A stretch of DNA of 22,630 nt from JBHIKY01 sp042139015 (GTDB lineage Bacteria > Bacillota > Bacilli > Bacillales > Marinococcaceae). Shown piece after piece: positions 1 to 7,596 of the stretch (positions are counted from its first letter, which is position 1; every line of letters begins with the position of its first letter). The translations under genes were made by a program, and so were the position numbers. The notes under the pieces were generated by a model that did not search any database, was not told the origin of the DNA, and was given only the letters and a program-made list of their open reading frames with translations. Location: positions 1-22,630 of the forward strand of contig NZ_JBHIKY010000041.1 of the NCBI RefSeq assembly GCF_042139015.1, given 5' to 3'.

Positions 1-40
1 ACCCTTTTATTCCAATAGAGGAATAAAAGGGTCCTTTTTT
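1..40 (+). terminator. Rho-independent terminator of a gene left of the window
   Basis: A perfect 13-bp stem, ACCCTTTTATTCC (1-13) against GGAATAAAAGGGT (20-32) with a 6-nt loop, is followed by CCTTTTTT. Reading rightward it should end a plus-strand transcript from outside the window. It could also work leftward, but the sequence beyond base 1 is not visible. Confidence 0.8.
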
Positions 41-60
41 GAACTTCCGTTTTTGTTGGA

Positions 61-191
61 GATAAAATGCAGGTTTTTCAGCAGCCTCGAAGAGCAGCGG
101 CTGAAGATCCGCCGGGCGCGGGTTTCGTCCGGTTAGCTGAAGCGCTGCCCACGGAAAGCGAAGGACTTGTCCACTGCTTTTTTTACCATGC
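61..191. other. Non-coding stretch, possible dispersed-repeat fragment
   Basis: I see no credible gene here. The stretch is richer in G+C than its surroundings and contains GCAGCG (about 93-98) that can pair with CGCTGC (about 144-149), followed by CCCACGGAAAGCGAAG. That last string looks like part of intergenic repeats common in Bacillaceae, but this is recognition from memory and only one copy is visible in the window. Confidence 0.3.
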
Positions 192-226
192 AAAAAGGGG
201 CGAGTATCATTTATGATACAGCCCCC
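192..226 (-). terminator. Terminator of the uxa operon
   Basis: On the minus strand a stem of GGGGC plus GTATCAT/ATGATAC closing to GCCCC (arms 197-201/221-225 and 204-210/213-219) is followed by TTTTTG. It lies 13 bases past the uxaC stop codon and is the natural end of the leftward SGNH-uxaABC transcript. Confidence 0.85.
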
Positions 227-238
227 ACAATATGGAGT

Positions 239-1498
239 TTACAGCTTCGTGAAATCTTTTTCGATAAAACGCCAGAAGTTTTGGTGAAGCAGGTCTTTGA
301 CGTCTTTTTCAATAGCTTCTTTCTCGATTTTCCAACCGGTTTCAGCAATATCAGCATATTTGTCCGTGAGCACATCGGTCAGCATGAGGCGGGTGTGCTT
401 CCATTTGTAAATAACCTGTTCTAAGACACGGGCATCGGAGTGCTGAGGAATAAAGCTGGTGTTAAGCATTTCCATGCGCATTCTCGTGATTTCATTGGTG
501 ATGACAGGGTTGTTCATAAACCACCAGCAGCCAAACACCATTAAATTACGGAATTTGCGGGCAAGAACTGCGAGTTCATGCTGGTTTTCTCGAGAGAGCA
601 TCGTGACAAGAAACTTGTTCTGCGGAAACTCAGAAAGTAGGTTTTGGACGGCACTGATGTCTGCTTTGCCGACAAAATCTCCGGCATCCCCAAGTGCAGG
701 ATTGACCTGTTTTTTTACTCCGATCATCATCGCAAACGCAATGTTATGCTTTCTGCCAAGCGGAAGAATGCAGTCTCTGATAATACGGCCACGGTCGCTG
801 TCTTCCGGAAACGCAAAGGTTGGAGGAAGGGAAACAGCCATATATAATGGATTCATTTTCCCGATCCAGTCTTCTAAAAAGCGCTGAGTTTCTTTTATCG
901 ATTGGTCATTCCATTCATCAGAGAGGTCATATCCCCACTCGCGCAGCTTAAGTTTTGTGTTCCCATAGTCATTCAGTAGAGGGTCAAGCCGGAGGACCGC
1001 GTGAAAGGGTGCTTCCGCCTTTTTACCGCTTTCCCATACTGCTCGTTCTTTTTCATCAAACGGATCGTTTGTCATCACGACATTACTGATATTGGCGCGT
1101 TCAAGCACGTCTTTAATTTGCTCTGAGGTCGACCGCTTAGCTAATTCCTCCCGGTAAGACTTCAGATCTTTGGTCCCGGGGTCAAATCCTAATTCCTTTA
1201 ATGCGTTCAAAACACCACGGCCGGCTTCACTAACCGGGGTGCGGTCAAGAAATAAATGCTGCCAGATGTGTTCAGCCTGCTCCTGCTTGGTCAGCTTCCA
1301 AAAATCCTCCGGAGCGATATCGGACCAGCGCATCACCTCAGCAACAAGATAATGGTACGTTAATAATTCATCAATATCCCAGAGCAGAAGATCTCCGAAG
1401 TTGGCTGAATATAAGTGGGTGTGGACGTCAGTAATTGGCTGGTTTTGTACTGCTTCTGATACAGCTTGTCTTATTTCTTCTCTACTTTGCAGGCTCAT
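239..1498 (-). CDS. uxaC: Uronate isomerase, BH0493-like
   Basis: Interconverts D-galacturonate and D-tagaturonate (also D-glucuronate and D-fructuronate), the first step of uronate breakdown, in the cytoplasm. The 419-residue protein belongs to the amidohydrolase superfamily: DVHTH at residues 24-28 supplies the metal-binding histidines of a TIM barrel, and SRENQHEL, GCWWFMNNP and the late HSDAR segment match what I remember of the structurally studied Bacillus halodurans enzyme BH0493. It is about 50 residues shorter than E. coli UxaC, as BH0493 is, so it is complete. The ATG at 1498 has AAGGAGG about 9 bases upstream. Its first 17 bases overlap the end of uxaB, which suggests translational coupling. 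It is the last gene before the terminator at 192-226. Family and reaction are secure; preference for galacturonate is inferred from the neighbours. Confidence 0.93.
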   Translation of the reverse strand: MSLQSREEIRQAVSEAVQNQPITDVHTHLYSANFGDLLLWDIDELLTYHYLVAEVMRWSDIAPEDFWKLTKQEQAEHIWQHLFLDRTPVSEAGRGVLNALKELGFDPGTKDLKSYREELAKRSTSEQIKDVLERANISNVVMTNDPFDEKERAVWESGKKAEAPFHAVLRLDPLLNDYGNTKLKLREWGYDLSDEWNDQSIKETQRFLEDWIGKMNPLYMAVSLPPTFAFPEDSDRGRIIRDCILPLGRKHNIAFAMMIGVKKQVNPALGDAGDFVGKADISAVQNLLSEFPQNKFLVTMLSRENQHELAVLARKFRNLMVFGCWWFMNNPVITNEITRMRMEMLNTSFIPQHSDARVLEQVIYKWKHTRLMLTDVLTDKYADIAETGWKIEKEAIEKDVKDLLHQNFWRFIEKDFTKL

Positions 1499-3026
1499 TG
1501 TTGGTCCTCCTTGTGTTTTCTTTCAATAATTGCAGGGCTTCCTCTACATCATTCTCTATAAGTGCTTGTAAATAAGCGGCGGTCTCACTCGTTTTCTTCT
1601 TTAAAAAGCCAGCCTTGTTCTCCCATAATTCTTCACGTGATAGAAGGTTTTCTGTAAAGGTGATGATGCTTATGCTGCCTTCTTTGTATTCCTTCCACTG
1701 ACCGGCAATATAGGTAAGGGACTCCTCTGTTTCCCGCAATGGAATTTTTCGCCCAAATGCTCTTCCTTCCGCTTTATCCCCTGAAATTTCTGCAGGTTGG
1801 TAATAAGCAAGCAATCCGGCAAGTGCTGCGGCAAAATAATGAGAAGCTGAATTATCATCCCCCTCTATCCGCTCCCACAGCGGCAGGACTCTACTTTTAA
1901 ACTTCTGCATGCCGTTCTGGCCAAGGTCTGTGAGAAAATGGCGCTGGAAAGGGTTTTCGAAGCGCTCTAACACTGCTGAAGAGAAATTATCTTTTTCTTC
2001 CTCCGGAAAGGCAAGCAGAGGCTTAATAGCCTCATCCATCACATCATCCAAAAAGCTTCGCATTGATTGGTTTTTCATAGTTTCATATACTGTATCGATA
2101 CCATTCAAGTAGGAAAGAGCAAAGATCATAGTATGCGGTGCGTTCAGCAGGCGGATTTTTAATTCTGCAAAATCAGAGACAGAGGCGAAACGGACGTTCA
2201 GGCCGGCCTGATCGAGCGGCAAAATGTCTTTCACTCTGCTGCTGCCTTCAATAACAAAAAGATGGAAGGGCTCAGCCACCGTCAAAAGCTTATCTTTGTA
2301 TCCGAGCCTTTCTTCAAATTCTTCTGCGTTATCTGGATAGCCTGTGACAATTCTATCGACGAGCGTCTGGCAGAATTCATTGCTTTCAAGTATCCACGTT
2401 TCAAATGCCTCTCCAAGCTTCCAATCGTTTATTTTACGCAGGACCAGTTCCTTTAAAACGTCTCCATTACGTTCAACAAGCTCACATGGAAGCAGGGTCC
2501 AACCCTTATCAGGGTCCCCATCATAGGCTAAAAAACGCTCATATAGAAGCTGAGTCAGCTTTCCTGGAAAAGACAATGCTGCTTTTTCCCGGCTCCAGTC
2601 TTCTGGTTGATAAGTGAGTCCGGCTTCCGTTGTGTTCGACATCATGATTTGTACATCTGGCTGACAGGCAGCCTGAACAAGCTCGTTCCATTCTTCATAA
2701 GGATTAATTCCTCTTGAAATAGCGGTGATAAGATCAGCCCTGTCAACGCTGGTGCCTTGTTCTGTTCCCCGCAGCACCACAGTGTAAGCGCCGTTCTGTG
2801 CTTTGACATCCGGCATTTTCCGGCCGTGCGGTGTAGGCTGAACAGCAATAACACGCCCGTTAAATATTCCCTGGCGGTTCATCTGCTCAACCATCCAGTC
2901 ATTAAAGCCCCGGATAAAATTACCTTCGCCGATCTGAAGTATTTTTTCCGGGAGTTCAGCAGCCGGCTCAGATTGATGCTTTAATTCTTCGTTGGATAGA
3001 ATGAGAGAATGTGATAATTGTTTCAT
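1482..3026 (-). CDS. uxaB: Tagaturonate reductase (altronate oxidoreductase)
   Basis: Reduces D-tagaturonate to D-altronate with NADH, the second step of the galacturonate branch. The 514-residue protein is a member of the polyol/mannitol dehydrogenase family: the N-terminal nucleotide-binding signature IQIGEGNFIRGF is at residues 30-41, and the catalytic segment KIRLLNAPHTM starts at about residue 290, with Lys290, Asn295 and His298 in the expected places. The GNFIRGFNDWM form is like UxaB rather than the paralogous fructuronate reductase UxuB, though the two cannot be separated with certainty by eye. The start ATG at 3026 follows an AAGGAGG that overlaps the uxaA stop region (12 bases between genes). 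The stop lies inside uxaC. The gene is intact and has the family's usual length. Confidence 0.92.
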   Translation of the reverse strand: MKQLSHSLILSNEELKHQSEPAAELPEKILQIGEGNFIRGFNDWMVEQMNRQGIFNGRVIAVQPTPHGRKMPDVKAQNGAYTVVLRGTEQGTSVDRADLITAISRGINPYEEWNELVQAACQPDVQIMMSNTTEAGLTYQPEDWSREKAALSFPGKLTQLLYERFLAYDGDPDKGWTLLPCELVERNGDVLKELVLRKINDWKLGEAFETWILESNEFCQTLVDRIVTGYPDNAEEFEERLGYKDKLLTVAEPFHLFVIEGSSRVKDILPLDQAGLNVRFASVSDFAELKIRLLNAPHTMIFALSYLNGIDTVYETMKNQSMRSFLDDVMDEAIKPLLAFPEEEKDNFSSAVLERFENPFQRHFLTDLGQNGMQKFKSRVLPLWERIEGDDNSASHYFAAALAGLLAYYQPAEISGDKAEGRAFGRKIPLRETEESLTYIAGQWKEYKEGSISIITFTENLLSREELWENKAGFLKKKTSETAAYLQALIENDVEEALQLLKENTRRTNNEPAK

Positions 3027-3038
3027 AACAACCTCCTT

Positions 3039-4535
3039 TTACAGAATAACTCCATCTTTAAAAATAGCAATCTCTTTAAAGTTGTAATCTTCGTTCCGGG
3101 TTTTCTTTGTTCCTGAGGCCCATTCGATAATGGAATCAAGCAGGGAATCCGTCAATTCCTCGAGCGGAGTGCCTTCTACGAACGGACCGGCGTTAAAGTC
3201 AATCCAGCGTTTTTTCTTTTCTGCGAGCTTTGTGTTGGTAGAAATTTTCACTGTCGGGACTGGACCTCCAAAAGGAGTTCCTCTTCCGGTTGTAAATAGA
3301 ACCATATGAGCACCTGCTGCTGACAGGTTTGTTACGGATACCATATCGTTTCCAGGACCCTGCAAAAGGTTTAACCCTTTCTTTTTCACTCGTTGTGCAT
3401 AGTCAAGGACATCGACAACTGGTGCGCTCCCGCCTTTTTGCACACACCCTAATGATTTTTCTTCAAGAGTGGTGATCCCTCCGTCTTTATTACCCGGAGA
3501 CGGATTTTCATATACCGGCTGGTCATAGCCGAGAAAATACTCTTTAAAATCGTTGACGAGTTTAACTGTATTGTGAAACACACTTTCGTTTTCTGCCCGT
3601 TCCATCAGTAATTTTTCTGCTCCGAACATTTCAGGTACTTCAGTTAAAATCGTGGTCCCACCGTGGGAGATGAGCCGGTTAGAGAAAGACCCAACTAGCG
3701 GGTTCGCTGTAATACCTGAAAAGCCGTCGGAACCGCCGCATTTCAAACCAATTTTCAGCTCAGACAACGGTATCGGTTCGCGCTTGAACTTGTTTGCGAA
3801 CTCCACCAGTTCATTTATACGATTTAACCCTTCTTCAATTTCATCCTCTACATCCTGAGCGCCAAGATATAAAACCTTTCCATTTGCTTTTTCGCCAAGT
3901 ACTTCATTGAAAGAAGAAATGGTATTATTTTCACAGCCGAGTCCCATCACGAGTACTCCGGCAGCGTTCGGATGATGGACGAGACTTGATAATACCTGCT
4001 GGGTGTTGGTAAGGTCATCACCCAGCTGAGAACAGCCGAATGGATGAGGAAAATGAAATACGCCGTCCACTTCATCATTTTCAGAAAGCTCTTTGTTCGC
4101 CATCGAAGCAAGCAGTTCTGCGGATTTATTAATACATCCTACTGTGTTAATTATCCAGATTTCATTACGGATACCGACTTCTCCGTTCGGACGTTTATAG
4201 CCTTGAAAGGTCAGGCTTTCCTTTGCTGATTCTATTTGACTTACTTTTGGAACGTAAGTGTAGTCGAGCGTTCCGCTTAAATTCGTCTTTACGTTGTGGG
4301 AGTGAAGCCAGCTTCCCTTTTGAACAGGCTCCGTCGCTCTTCCGATAGGGTTGCCGTATTTTACAATGTTCTCCTGGTCTGCAATATCACGAAGTGCTGC
4401 TTTGTGACCGGCTGGAATATTCTCCGTTAAAGTGACAGAGAGATCACCAACCGTGATTTCTTCTCCTTTTGTACCATCCTTAATAAGAACGGCAACATTA
4501 TCATTTTCATGAATTCTTATAGATGACTTTATCAT
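3039..4535 (-). CDS. uxaA: Altronate dehydratase
   Basis: Dehydrates D-altronate to 2-keto-3-deoxygluconate, third step of the galacturonate branch; family members use iron or another divalent metal. The 498-residue protein has an N-terminal SAF domain (about residues 1-95, with GDLSVTLTENIPAGHKAA) and a long C-terminal UxaA/GarD domain beginning at GYKRPNGEVGIRNEIW. Conserved cysteine and glycine stretches such as GLKCGGSDGFSG and GLGCENN are present. An open frame extends 11 codons upstream, but the chosen ATG at 4535 has AAGGAGG just ahead and overlaps the hydrolase stop as ATGA, so it is the better start. Galactarate dehydratase GarD shares this fold; adjacency to uxaB and uxaC argues for altronate. 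Confidence 0.93.
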   Translation of the reverse strand: MIKSSIRIHENDNVAVLIKDGTKGEEITVGDLSVTLTENIPAGHKAALRDIADQENIVKYGNPIGRATEPVQKGSWLHSHNVKTNLSGTLDYTYVPKVSQIESAKESLTFQGYKRPNGEVGIRNEIWIINTVGCINKSAELLASMANKELSENDEVDGVFHFPHPFGCSQLGDDLTNTQQVLSSLVHHPNAAGVLVMGLGCENNTISSFNEVLGEKANGKVLYLGAQDVEDEIEEGLNRINELVEFANKFKREPIPLSELKIGLKCGGSDGFSGITANPLVGSFSNRLISHGGTTILTEVPEMFGAEKLLMERAENESVFHNTVKLVNDFKEYFLGYDQPVYENPSPGNKDGGITTLEEKSLGCVQKGGSAPVVDVLDYAQRVKKKGLNLLQGPGNDMVSVTNLSAAGAHMVLFTTGRGTPFGGPVPTVKISTNTKLAEKKKRWIDFNAGPFVEGTPLEELTDSLLDSIIEWASGTKKTRNEDYNFKEIAIFKDGVIL

Positions 4536-5188
4536 GATGAAGATCCTCCTTCTTTTAGTACTGAACATTTGTCCATTGTATTAAGCCAGGTGGTGGCCAT
4601 CAGCATATCTCCTTTGGAATTCATGTGGACACCGTCTGTAGTCAGTGCGATCTGGTTATTTGCTTTTAAATAGGTGAGAAAGGCTTGATGTTCCGGGATT
4701 AGAACTGCACTGTAACGCTCTGCAAGCTTTTGCGATGCTTCTACGTATGGACGCAGCAGGCGGTTGCCCTCTGAATCTGCGTTTTCCTCTATTAACGTAG
4801 GTTCCATAATGATGAGCCTGGCTGATGTTAGTTGATGCACCTGTTTTAATATTTCATCATAAACTTGTTCAAACATATCGGGGAAGACCTGCTCAATTTC
4901 GGGTCTGTCCAGCTGTCTCCAGACATCGTTGATTCCGATCGAGACGGACACCCAGTCCGGGTTTTCGTCGATTACATCTTTTTCCCATCGTTCTGCTAAA
5001 TCGGTGATACGGCTGCCGCCTATTCCTTTATTTAAGATGTTCAAGTTCAAATCTGGGTGCTTTATCAGCAGCAGATCATGGATTAGACGAACATATCCTG
5101 CTCCAATACTTTCTGGATCTTCAAATCTTCCTTCCTCCGTTATGCTGTCCCCAATGAATACAATCTTGTCATTTGCTCTCCATTCCAA
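4532..5188 (-). CDS. SGNH/GDSL hydrolase, probable cytoplasmic carbohydrate esterase
   Basis: A 218-residue SGNH-fold hydrolase with all four blocks: GDSITEEG (catalytic Ser, residues 13-20), GIGGSRI (oxyanion Gly), GINDVW (Asn), and DGVHMN (Asp-x-x-His) near the C-terminus. It starts almost at the GDS motif and has no signal peptide, so it acts inside the cell. It is the first gene of the uxa operon and overlaps uxaA by ATGA, which suggests a role in removing ester groups (for example acetyl) from imported pectin-derived uronates or oligosaccharides; that substrate is inference. The start is TTG at 5188, with GGGAGGGG 5 bases upstream; the nearby ATG at 5183 is in a different frame. Related enzymes include rhamnogalacturonan acetylesterases and lysophospholipase-like proteins, so specificity is open. 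Confidence 0.85.
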   Translation of the reverse strand: MEWRANDKIVFIGDSITEEGRFEDPESIGAGYVRLIHDLLLIKHPDLNLNILNKGIGGSRITDLAERWEKDVIDENPDWVSVSIGINDVWRQLDRPEIEQVFPDMFEQVYDEILKQVHQLTSARLIIMEPTLIEENADSEGNRLLRPYVEASQKLAERYSAVLIPEHQAFLTYLKANNQIALTTDGVHMNSKGDMLMATTWLNTMDKCSVLKEGGSSS

Positions 5189-5244
5189 TGGAACCCCTCC
5201 CAGTAAAATAGCCGCCGCATAATATTTATCAAGTAATGCTTTCC

Positions 5245-5274
5245 ATAATAAACGGATCCAGGACTCATTGTAAT
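5245..5274 (-). promoter_or_regulatory. Candidate promoter of the SGNH-uxaABC operon
   Basis: On the minus strand TATTAT (5250-5245) matches five of six -10 bases and is preceded, with an 18-base spacer, by ATTACA (5274-5269; four of six -35 bases). The -35 lies inside the cre site at 5269-5282. This is a by-eye match in an AT-rich region; an activator-dependent start further upstream is also possible. Confidence 0.4.
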
Positions 5275-5282
5275 CGCATACA
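5269..5282. promoter_or_regulatory. cre site (CcpA operator) ahead of the uxa operon
   Basis: TGTAATCGCATACA, with T before it, fits the Bacillus consensus WTGNAANCGNWNNCA at every fixed position. It lies 81-94 bases upstream of the operon's first start codon and covers the likely -35, the arrangement expected for glucose repression of a secondary carbon source by CcpA-HPr-Ser-P. Confidence 0.65.
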
Positions 5283-5332
5283 TATCTCTGTATTTTATGA
5301 TAACATGTTGATAAAGATATAAATATAGCTCC

Positions 5333-5364
5333 AAATGACTTATATGTACCTTATTTTGATGTGA
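5333..5364. promoter_or_regulatory. Candidate AraC-family operator, copy 1
   Basis: A 32-base stretch running from AAATGACT through TATATGTACC to TTATTTTGATGTGA aligns without gaps to 7453-7484 at 26 of 32 positions. Within it, an ATGAC-like and a TGATGTGA element lie 24 bases apart, loosely like paired AraC half-sites. It lies 19 bases before the regulator's GTG start and about 145 bases upstream of the divergent operon, suiting autoregulation and operon control. Role inferred from position and sharing only. Confidence 0.5.
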
Positions 5365-5382
5365 AAAAAGGGAGGTGAAATC

Positions 5383-6255
5383 GTGAAGGCAATCAGAAAG
5401 CGTATTGAATCATCAGCGGTTTATCCTTTTTACATTGTCTACAGAGATACTAAACACCCAAAGCATGAACTTCCGAACCATCTCCATGACTGGTATGAAA
5501 TCATTTATGTACATAAAGGGAACGGGGTGTTTTTTATTGATCAGGCTTTTTTTGAGGTGACAGAAGGAGACTTAGTTACGATACCAAGCAACACGATTCA
5601 TCGCGCAATCATCGATCATAACGATCTCATCACATCGACAGCTGTTTTTTTTAATCCAGCCTTTATTCAACACGGGAAGTTTGGAGAAGCTTATTCTTTC
5701 CTGGCGTTATTTGATAAGGCAAAGGCGTCAAAAAATTATCAATTTCATGTGGACTCCCAGGACAGGGAGGAAGTGGAGCATTATTTAGAAAAGCTCGTAA
5801 ATGAAGACCGCAGCAGCAGAGCTGATAAGAAGCAGGCAGTCCTTCTTTGGCTCCACACCTTTTTACTGCATATCAACCGCCATTGTCTACAGGATACTCA
5901 ATCAAAAACGGTCTCTCAAGTGGGACCGTCCTGGTTTATTGAAAGTCTGTCCTATATAGAAAATCATTTGGATAAATCATTTACACTGGAGCATCTTGCA
6001 AAAAAAGCAAATGTCTCCTCCGCCCATTTCAGCCGTTCGTTCAAACAGCTGTCAGGAATGAACGTGAGCGAGTACATCACAGTAAAGCGAATGCATCTCG
6101 CATGTGATCTGCTAAGCTGGGAAGGAGAAACAGTACAGTCAGTTGCCGAAAGGTGCGGTTTTCGAAGCATGCCTCATTTTTATCGGACATTTAAGAAATT
6201 CACTTCTTTTTCTCCCAATGAATATCGAAAAAAAATAAAAGAGGAGCTTCACTAA
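5383..6255 (+). CDS. AraC-family transcriptional regulator with cupin sensor domain
   Basis: A 290-residue regulator probably controlling uronate catabolism. Residues about 25-80 form a cupin sugar-sensing domain (HELPNHLHDWYEI, then GDLVTIPSNTIHR), and residues about 185-287 carry two helix-turn-helix motifs of the AraC type (LEHLAKKANVSSAHFSRSFK; second motif ending FRSMPHFYRTFKKFTSFSP). The start is GTG at 5383, preceded by GGGAGGTG. It is divergent from the SGNH-uxaABC operon across 194 bases, and a sequence shared with the promoter region of the next dehydrogenase lies just upstream. Known uronate regulators in E. coli (ExuR, GntR type) and B. subtilis (ExuR, LacI type) are of other families, so the inducer here, perhaps galacturonate or tagaturonate, is unknown. 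Confidence 0.88.
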   Translation: MKAIRKRIESSAVYPFYIVYRDTKHPKHELPNHLHDWYEIIYVHKGNGVFFIDQAFFEVTEGDLVTIPSNTIHRAIIDHNDLITSTAVFFNPAFIQHGKFGEAYSFLALFDKAKASKNYQFHVDSQDREEVEHYLEKLVNEDRSSRADKKQAVLLWLHTFLLHINRHCLQDTQSKTVSQVGPSWFIESLSYIENHLDKSFTLEHLAKKANVSSAHFSRSFKQLSGMNVSEYITVKRMHLACDLLSWEGETVQSVAERCGFRSMPHFYRTFKKFTSFSPNEYRKKIKEELH

Positions 6256-6296
6256 TGTAAGCCGGCAGTTGATGCTCATACTATACAGAATATAAA

Positions 6297-6330
6297 ACGA
6301 GCAGCGGCGTGGAAAAGGGCCGGTGCTCGT
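6297..6330 (-). terminator. Terminator downstream of the LgoD-like dehydrogenase
   Basis: ACGAGCA (6297-6303) pairs with TGCTCGT (6324-6330), extended past one mismatch by CGGC/GCCG. On the minus strand the stem is followed by TTTTATATT. It lies about 40 bases beyond the dehydrogenase stop. It may also stop the convergent regulator transcript, but the downstream sequence on that side is less T-rich. Confidence 0.6.
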
Positions 6331-6371
6331 TAAGTGTAGGTGCGCAATGTTTACTTTCATTTCGGATAAAA

Positions 6372-7382
6372 TTAAACAGTGACCATTGCTTTAATGACAT
6401 TTTCTGCAGGATCGTACCAGCTTTCATAGTCATCAATTAATTGAGCAAAGCTGGTTTTGTGAGTGATATAAGGCTCTAGTACCAGATCTTTGGAAGCAAT
6501 AGCCTGCTTCACCCTTCTGAAATCCTCTTTACGGGCATTCCTGCTTCCCATTAAAGTTAATTCTTTTTTATGAAAGTCTGGATCGAAAAAAGTAATATTT
6601 TCTTTTACCAGGCCTACGTAAATTAGTTTTCCGCCATGGGATACATAATCGAATGCATTCATCATGGATTGTTTATTACCGGTTGCATCAAATACAATTT
6701 CTGGGAGCTCTCCATGGTTCACTTCTTTGATATTTTCCATGGTGTTATTCGAGATAGCAACGGTTTCGTCCGCTCCGCCCCAGGTTTTACAGAACCTCAG
6801 TCTTTCTTCATTAATGTCTAATGCAATTACTTTGTTTCCGTTCTGCTTTGCGAACGCGATGACCCCGAGACCTATCGGCCCTCCCCCTATAACGAGGACG
6901 CTCTGATCTTCTTCCAGCTGTCCGCGCTCTACAGCGTGTGCTCCGATACTCAATGGTTCCAGCAGAGCAGCCTCTTCTAACGAAATATCATTGGTTTTAA
7001 TGATATTACCTGCGGGTACGGAGATTATTTCTGACATCCCCCCGTCCCGGTGCACGCCAATAACTTCAAGCTGTTCGCAGCAATTGGTTTTCCCTTTCCG
7101 GCAGGCAGGGCATTTCCCGCAGGCGACATATGGGATAATAGAAACGCGGTCTCCTTTGCGAAGATCGTTGTCATTATTGGGGTCGAGCACTACTCCGGAA
7201 AGCTCATGCCCAAGCACACGGGGATATTGAAAAAACGGCTGATTTCCTTTATACGCATGTAAATCAGTACCGCAGATTCCAATGCGCTTGATTTCAACGA
7301 GTACTTCCCCCGATTGAGCTGCCGGCTTGTCTGTTTCTATCATTTCAAATTGATTTGGTTTCTGGCAGACGATTGTTTTCAT
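6372..7382 (-). CDS. Zinc-dependent dehydrogenase, L-galactonate 5-dehydrogenase-like
   Basis: A 336-residue medium-chain zinc dehydrogenase. Catalytic zinc ligands Cys37 (GICGTD) and His59-Glu60 (GHE) are present, as are structural zinc cysteines 88, 91, 94 and 102, and the Rossmann motif GGGPIGLG at 166-173 with an acidic residue (Asp189) favouring NAD. The segments GNQPFFQYPRVLGHE, IPYVACGKCPAC and FHKKELTLMGSRNA closely match E. coli LgoD (YjjN), which oxidises L-galactonate to D-tagaturonate, the substrate of UxaB. That makes an accessory entry into the uxa pathway plausible. Other relatives are threonine, sorbitol and gulonate dehydrogenases, so the substrate is inferred. The start ATG at 7382 is preceded by GGAGGAG. 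It is divergent from the aldo/keto reductase. Confidence 0.8.
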   Translation of the reverse strand: MKTIVCQKPNQFEMIETDKPAAQSGEVLVEIKRIGICGTDLHAYKGNQPFFQYPRVLGHELSGVVLDPNNDNDLRKGDRVSIIPYVACGKCPACRKGKTNCCEQLEVIGVHRDGGMSEIISVPAGNIIKTNDISLEEAALLEPLSIGAHAVERGQLEEDQSVLVIGGGPIGLGVIAFAKQNGNKVIALDINEERLRFCKTWGGADETVAISNNTMENIKEVNHGELPEIVFDATGNKQSMMNAFDYVSHGGKLIYVGLVKENITFFDPDFHKKELTLMGSRNARKEDFRRVKQAIASKDLVLEPYITHKTSFAQLIDDYESWYDPAENVIKAMVTV

Positions 7383-7425
7383 ACCGTGCTCCTCCTGTTC
7401 AATGTGAATTTCTCCTATCCTACCA

Positions 7426-7454
7426 TGTATAAAAAGGGATACCTATTGTTTTAG
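7426..7454 (-). promoter_or_regulatory. Candidate activator-dependent promoter of the LgoD-like gene
   Basis: TATACA (7431-7426, minus strand) is a good -10, and 17 bases upstream CTAAAA is a poor -35 (three of six). The shared 32-base motif at 7453-7484 overlaps this weak -35, the geometry expected of an AraC-type activator. The prediction is by eye. Confidence 0.4.
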
Positions 7455-7484
7455 ATGACCAATATATATCTTTTTTTGATGTGA
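7453..7484. promoter_or_regulatory. Candidate AraC-family operator, copy 2
   Basis: A stretch from AGATGACC through AATATATATC to TTTTTTTGATGTGA matches 5333-5364 at 26 of 32 positions without gaps, including an identical TTTTGATGTGA. It lies 71-102 bases upstream of the dehydrogenase start and 113-144 bases upstream of the divergent aldo/keto reductase, so it could serve either gene. No third copy was found in the window. Confidence 0.5.
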
Positions 7485-7596
7485 TATTTTTTTACTCAAA
7501 AGATTTCTTGAAGCAAATCCAAACTAATAGAAAATGTATTTGTAAAATTGAAAACGGGAAAGGGAAAAGTAAAAAAACAGAAAGGAGCAGTTATTC

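Noticed and set aside
459..887. Plus-strand open frame of 142 codons
   Set aside because: It is antisense inside the clear uxaC gene, has no recognisable domain and no good ribosome binding site.
1482..3026. Fructuronate reductase (uxuB) as an alternative for uxaB
   Set aside because: The N-terminal signature and the uxaA/uxaC neighbours fit tagaturonate reductase; no mannonate dehydratase is nearby.
4536..4568. Upstream 11-codon extension of uxaA
   Set aside because: The extension lies within the hydrolase gene and would include the ribosome binding site that serves the ATG at 4535.
5181..5183. ATG at 5183 as the SGNH hydrolase start
   Set aside because: It is out of frame with the GDSI motif; the in-frame TTG at 5188 has GGGAGGGG upstream.
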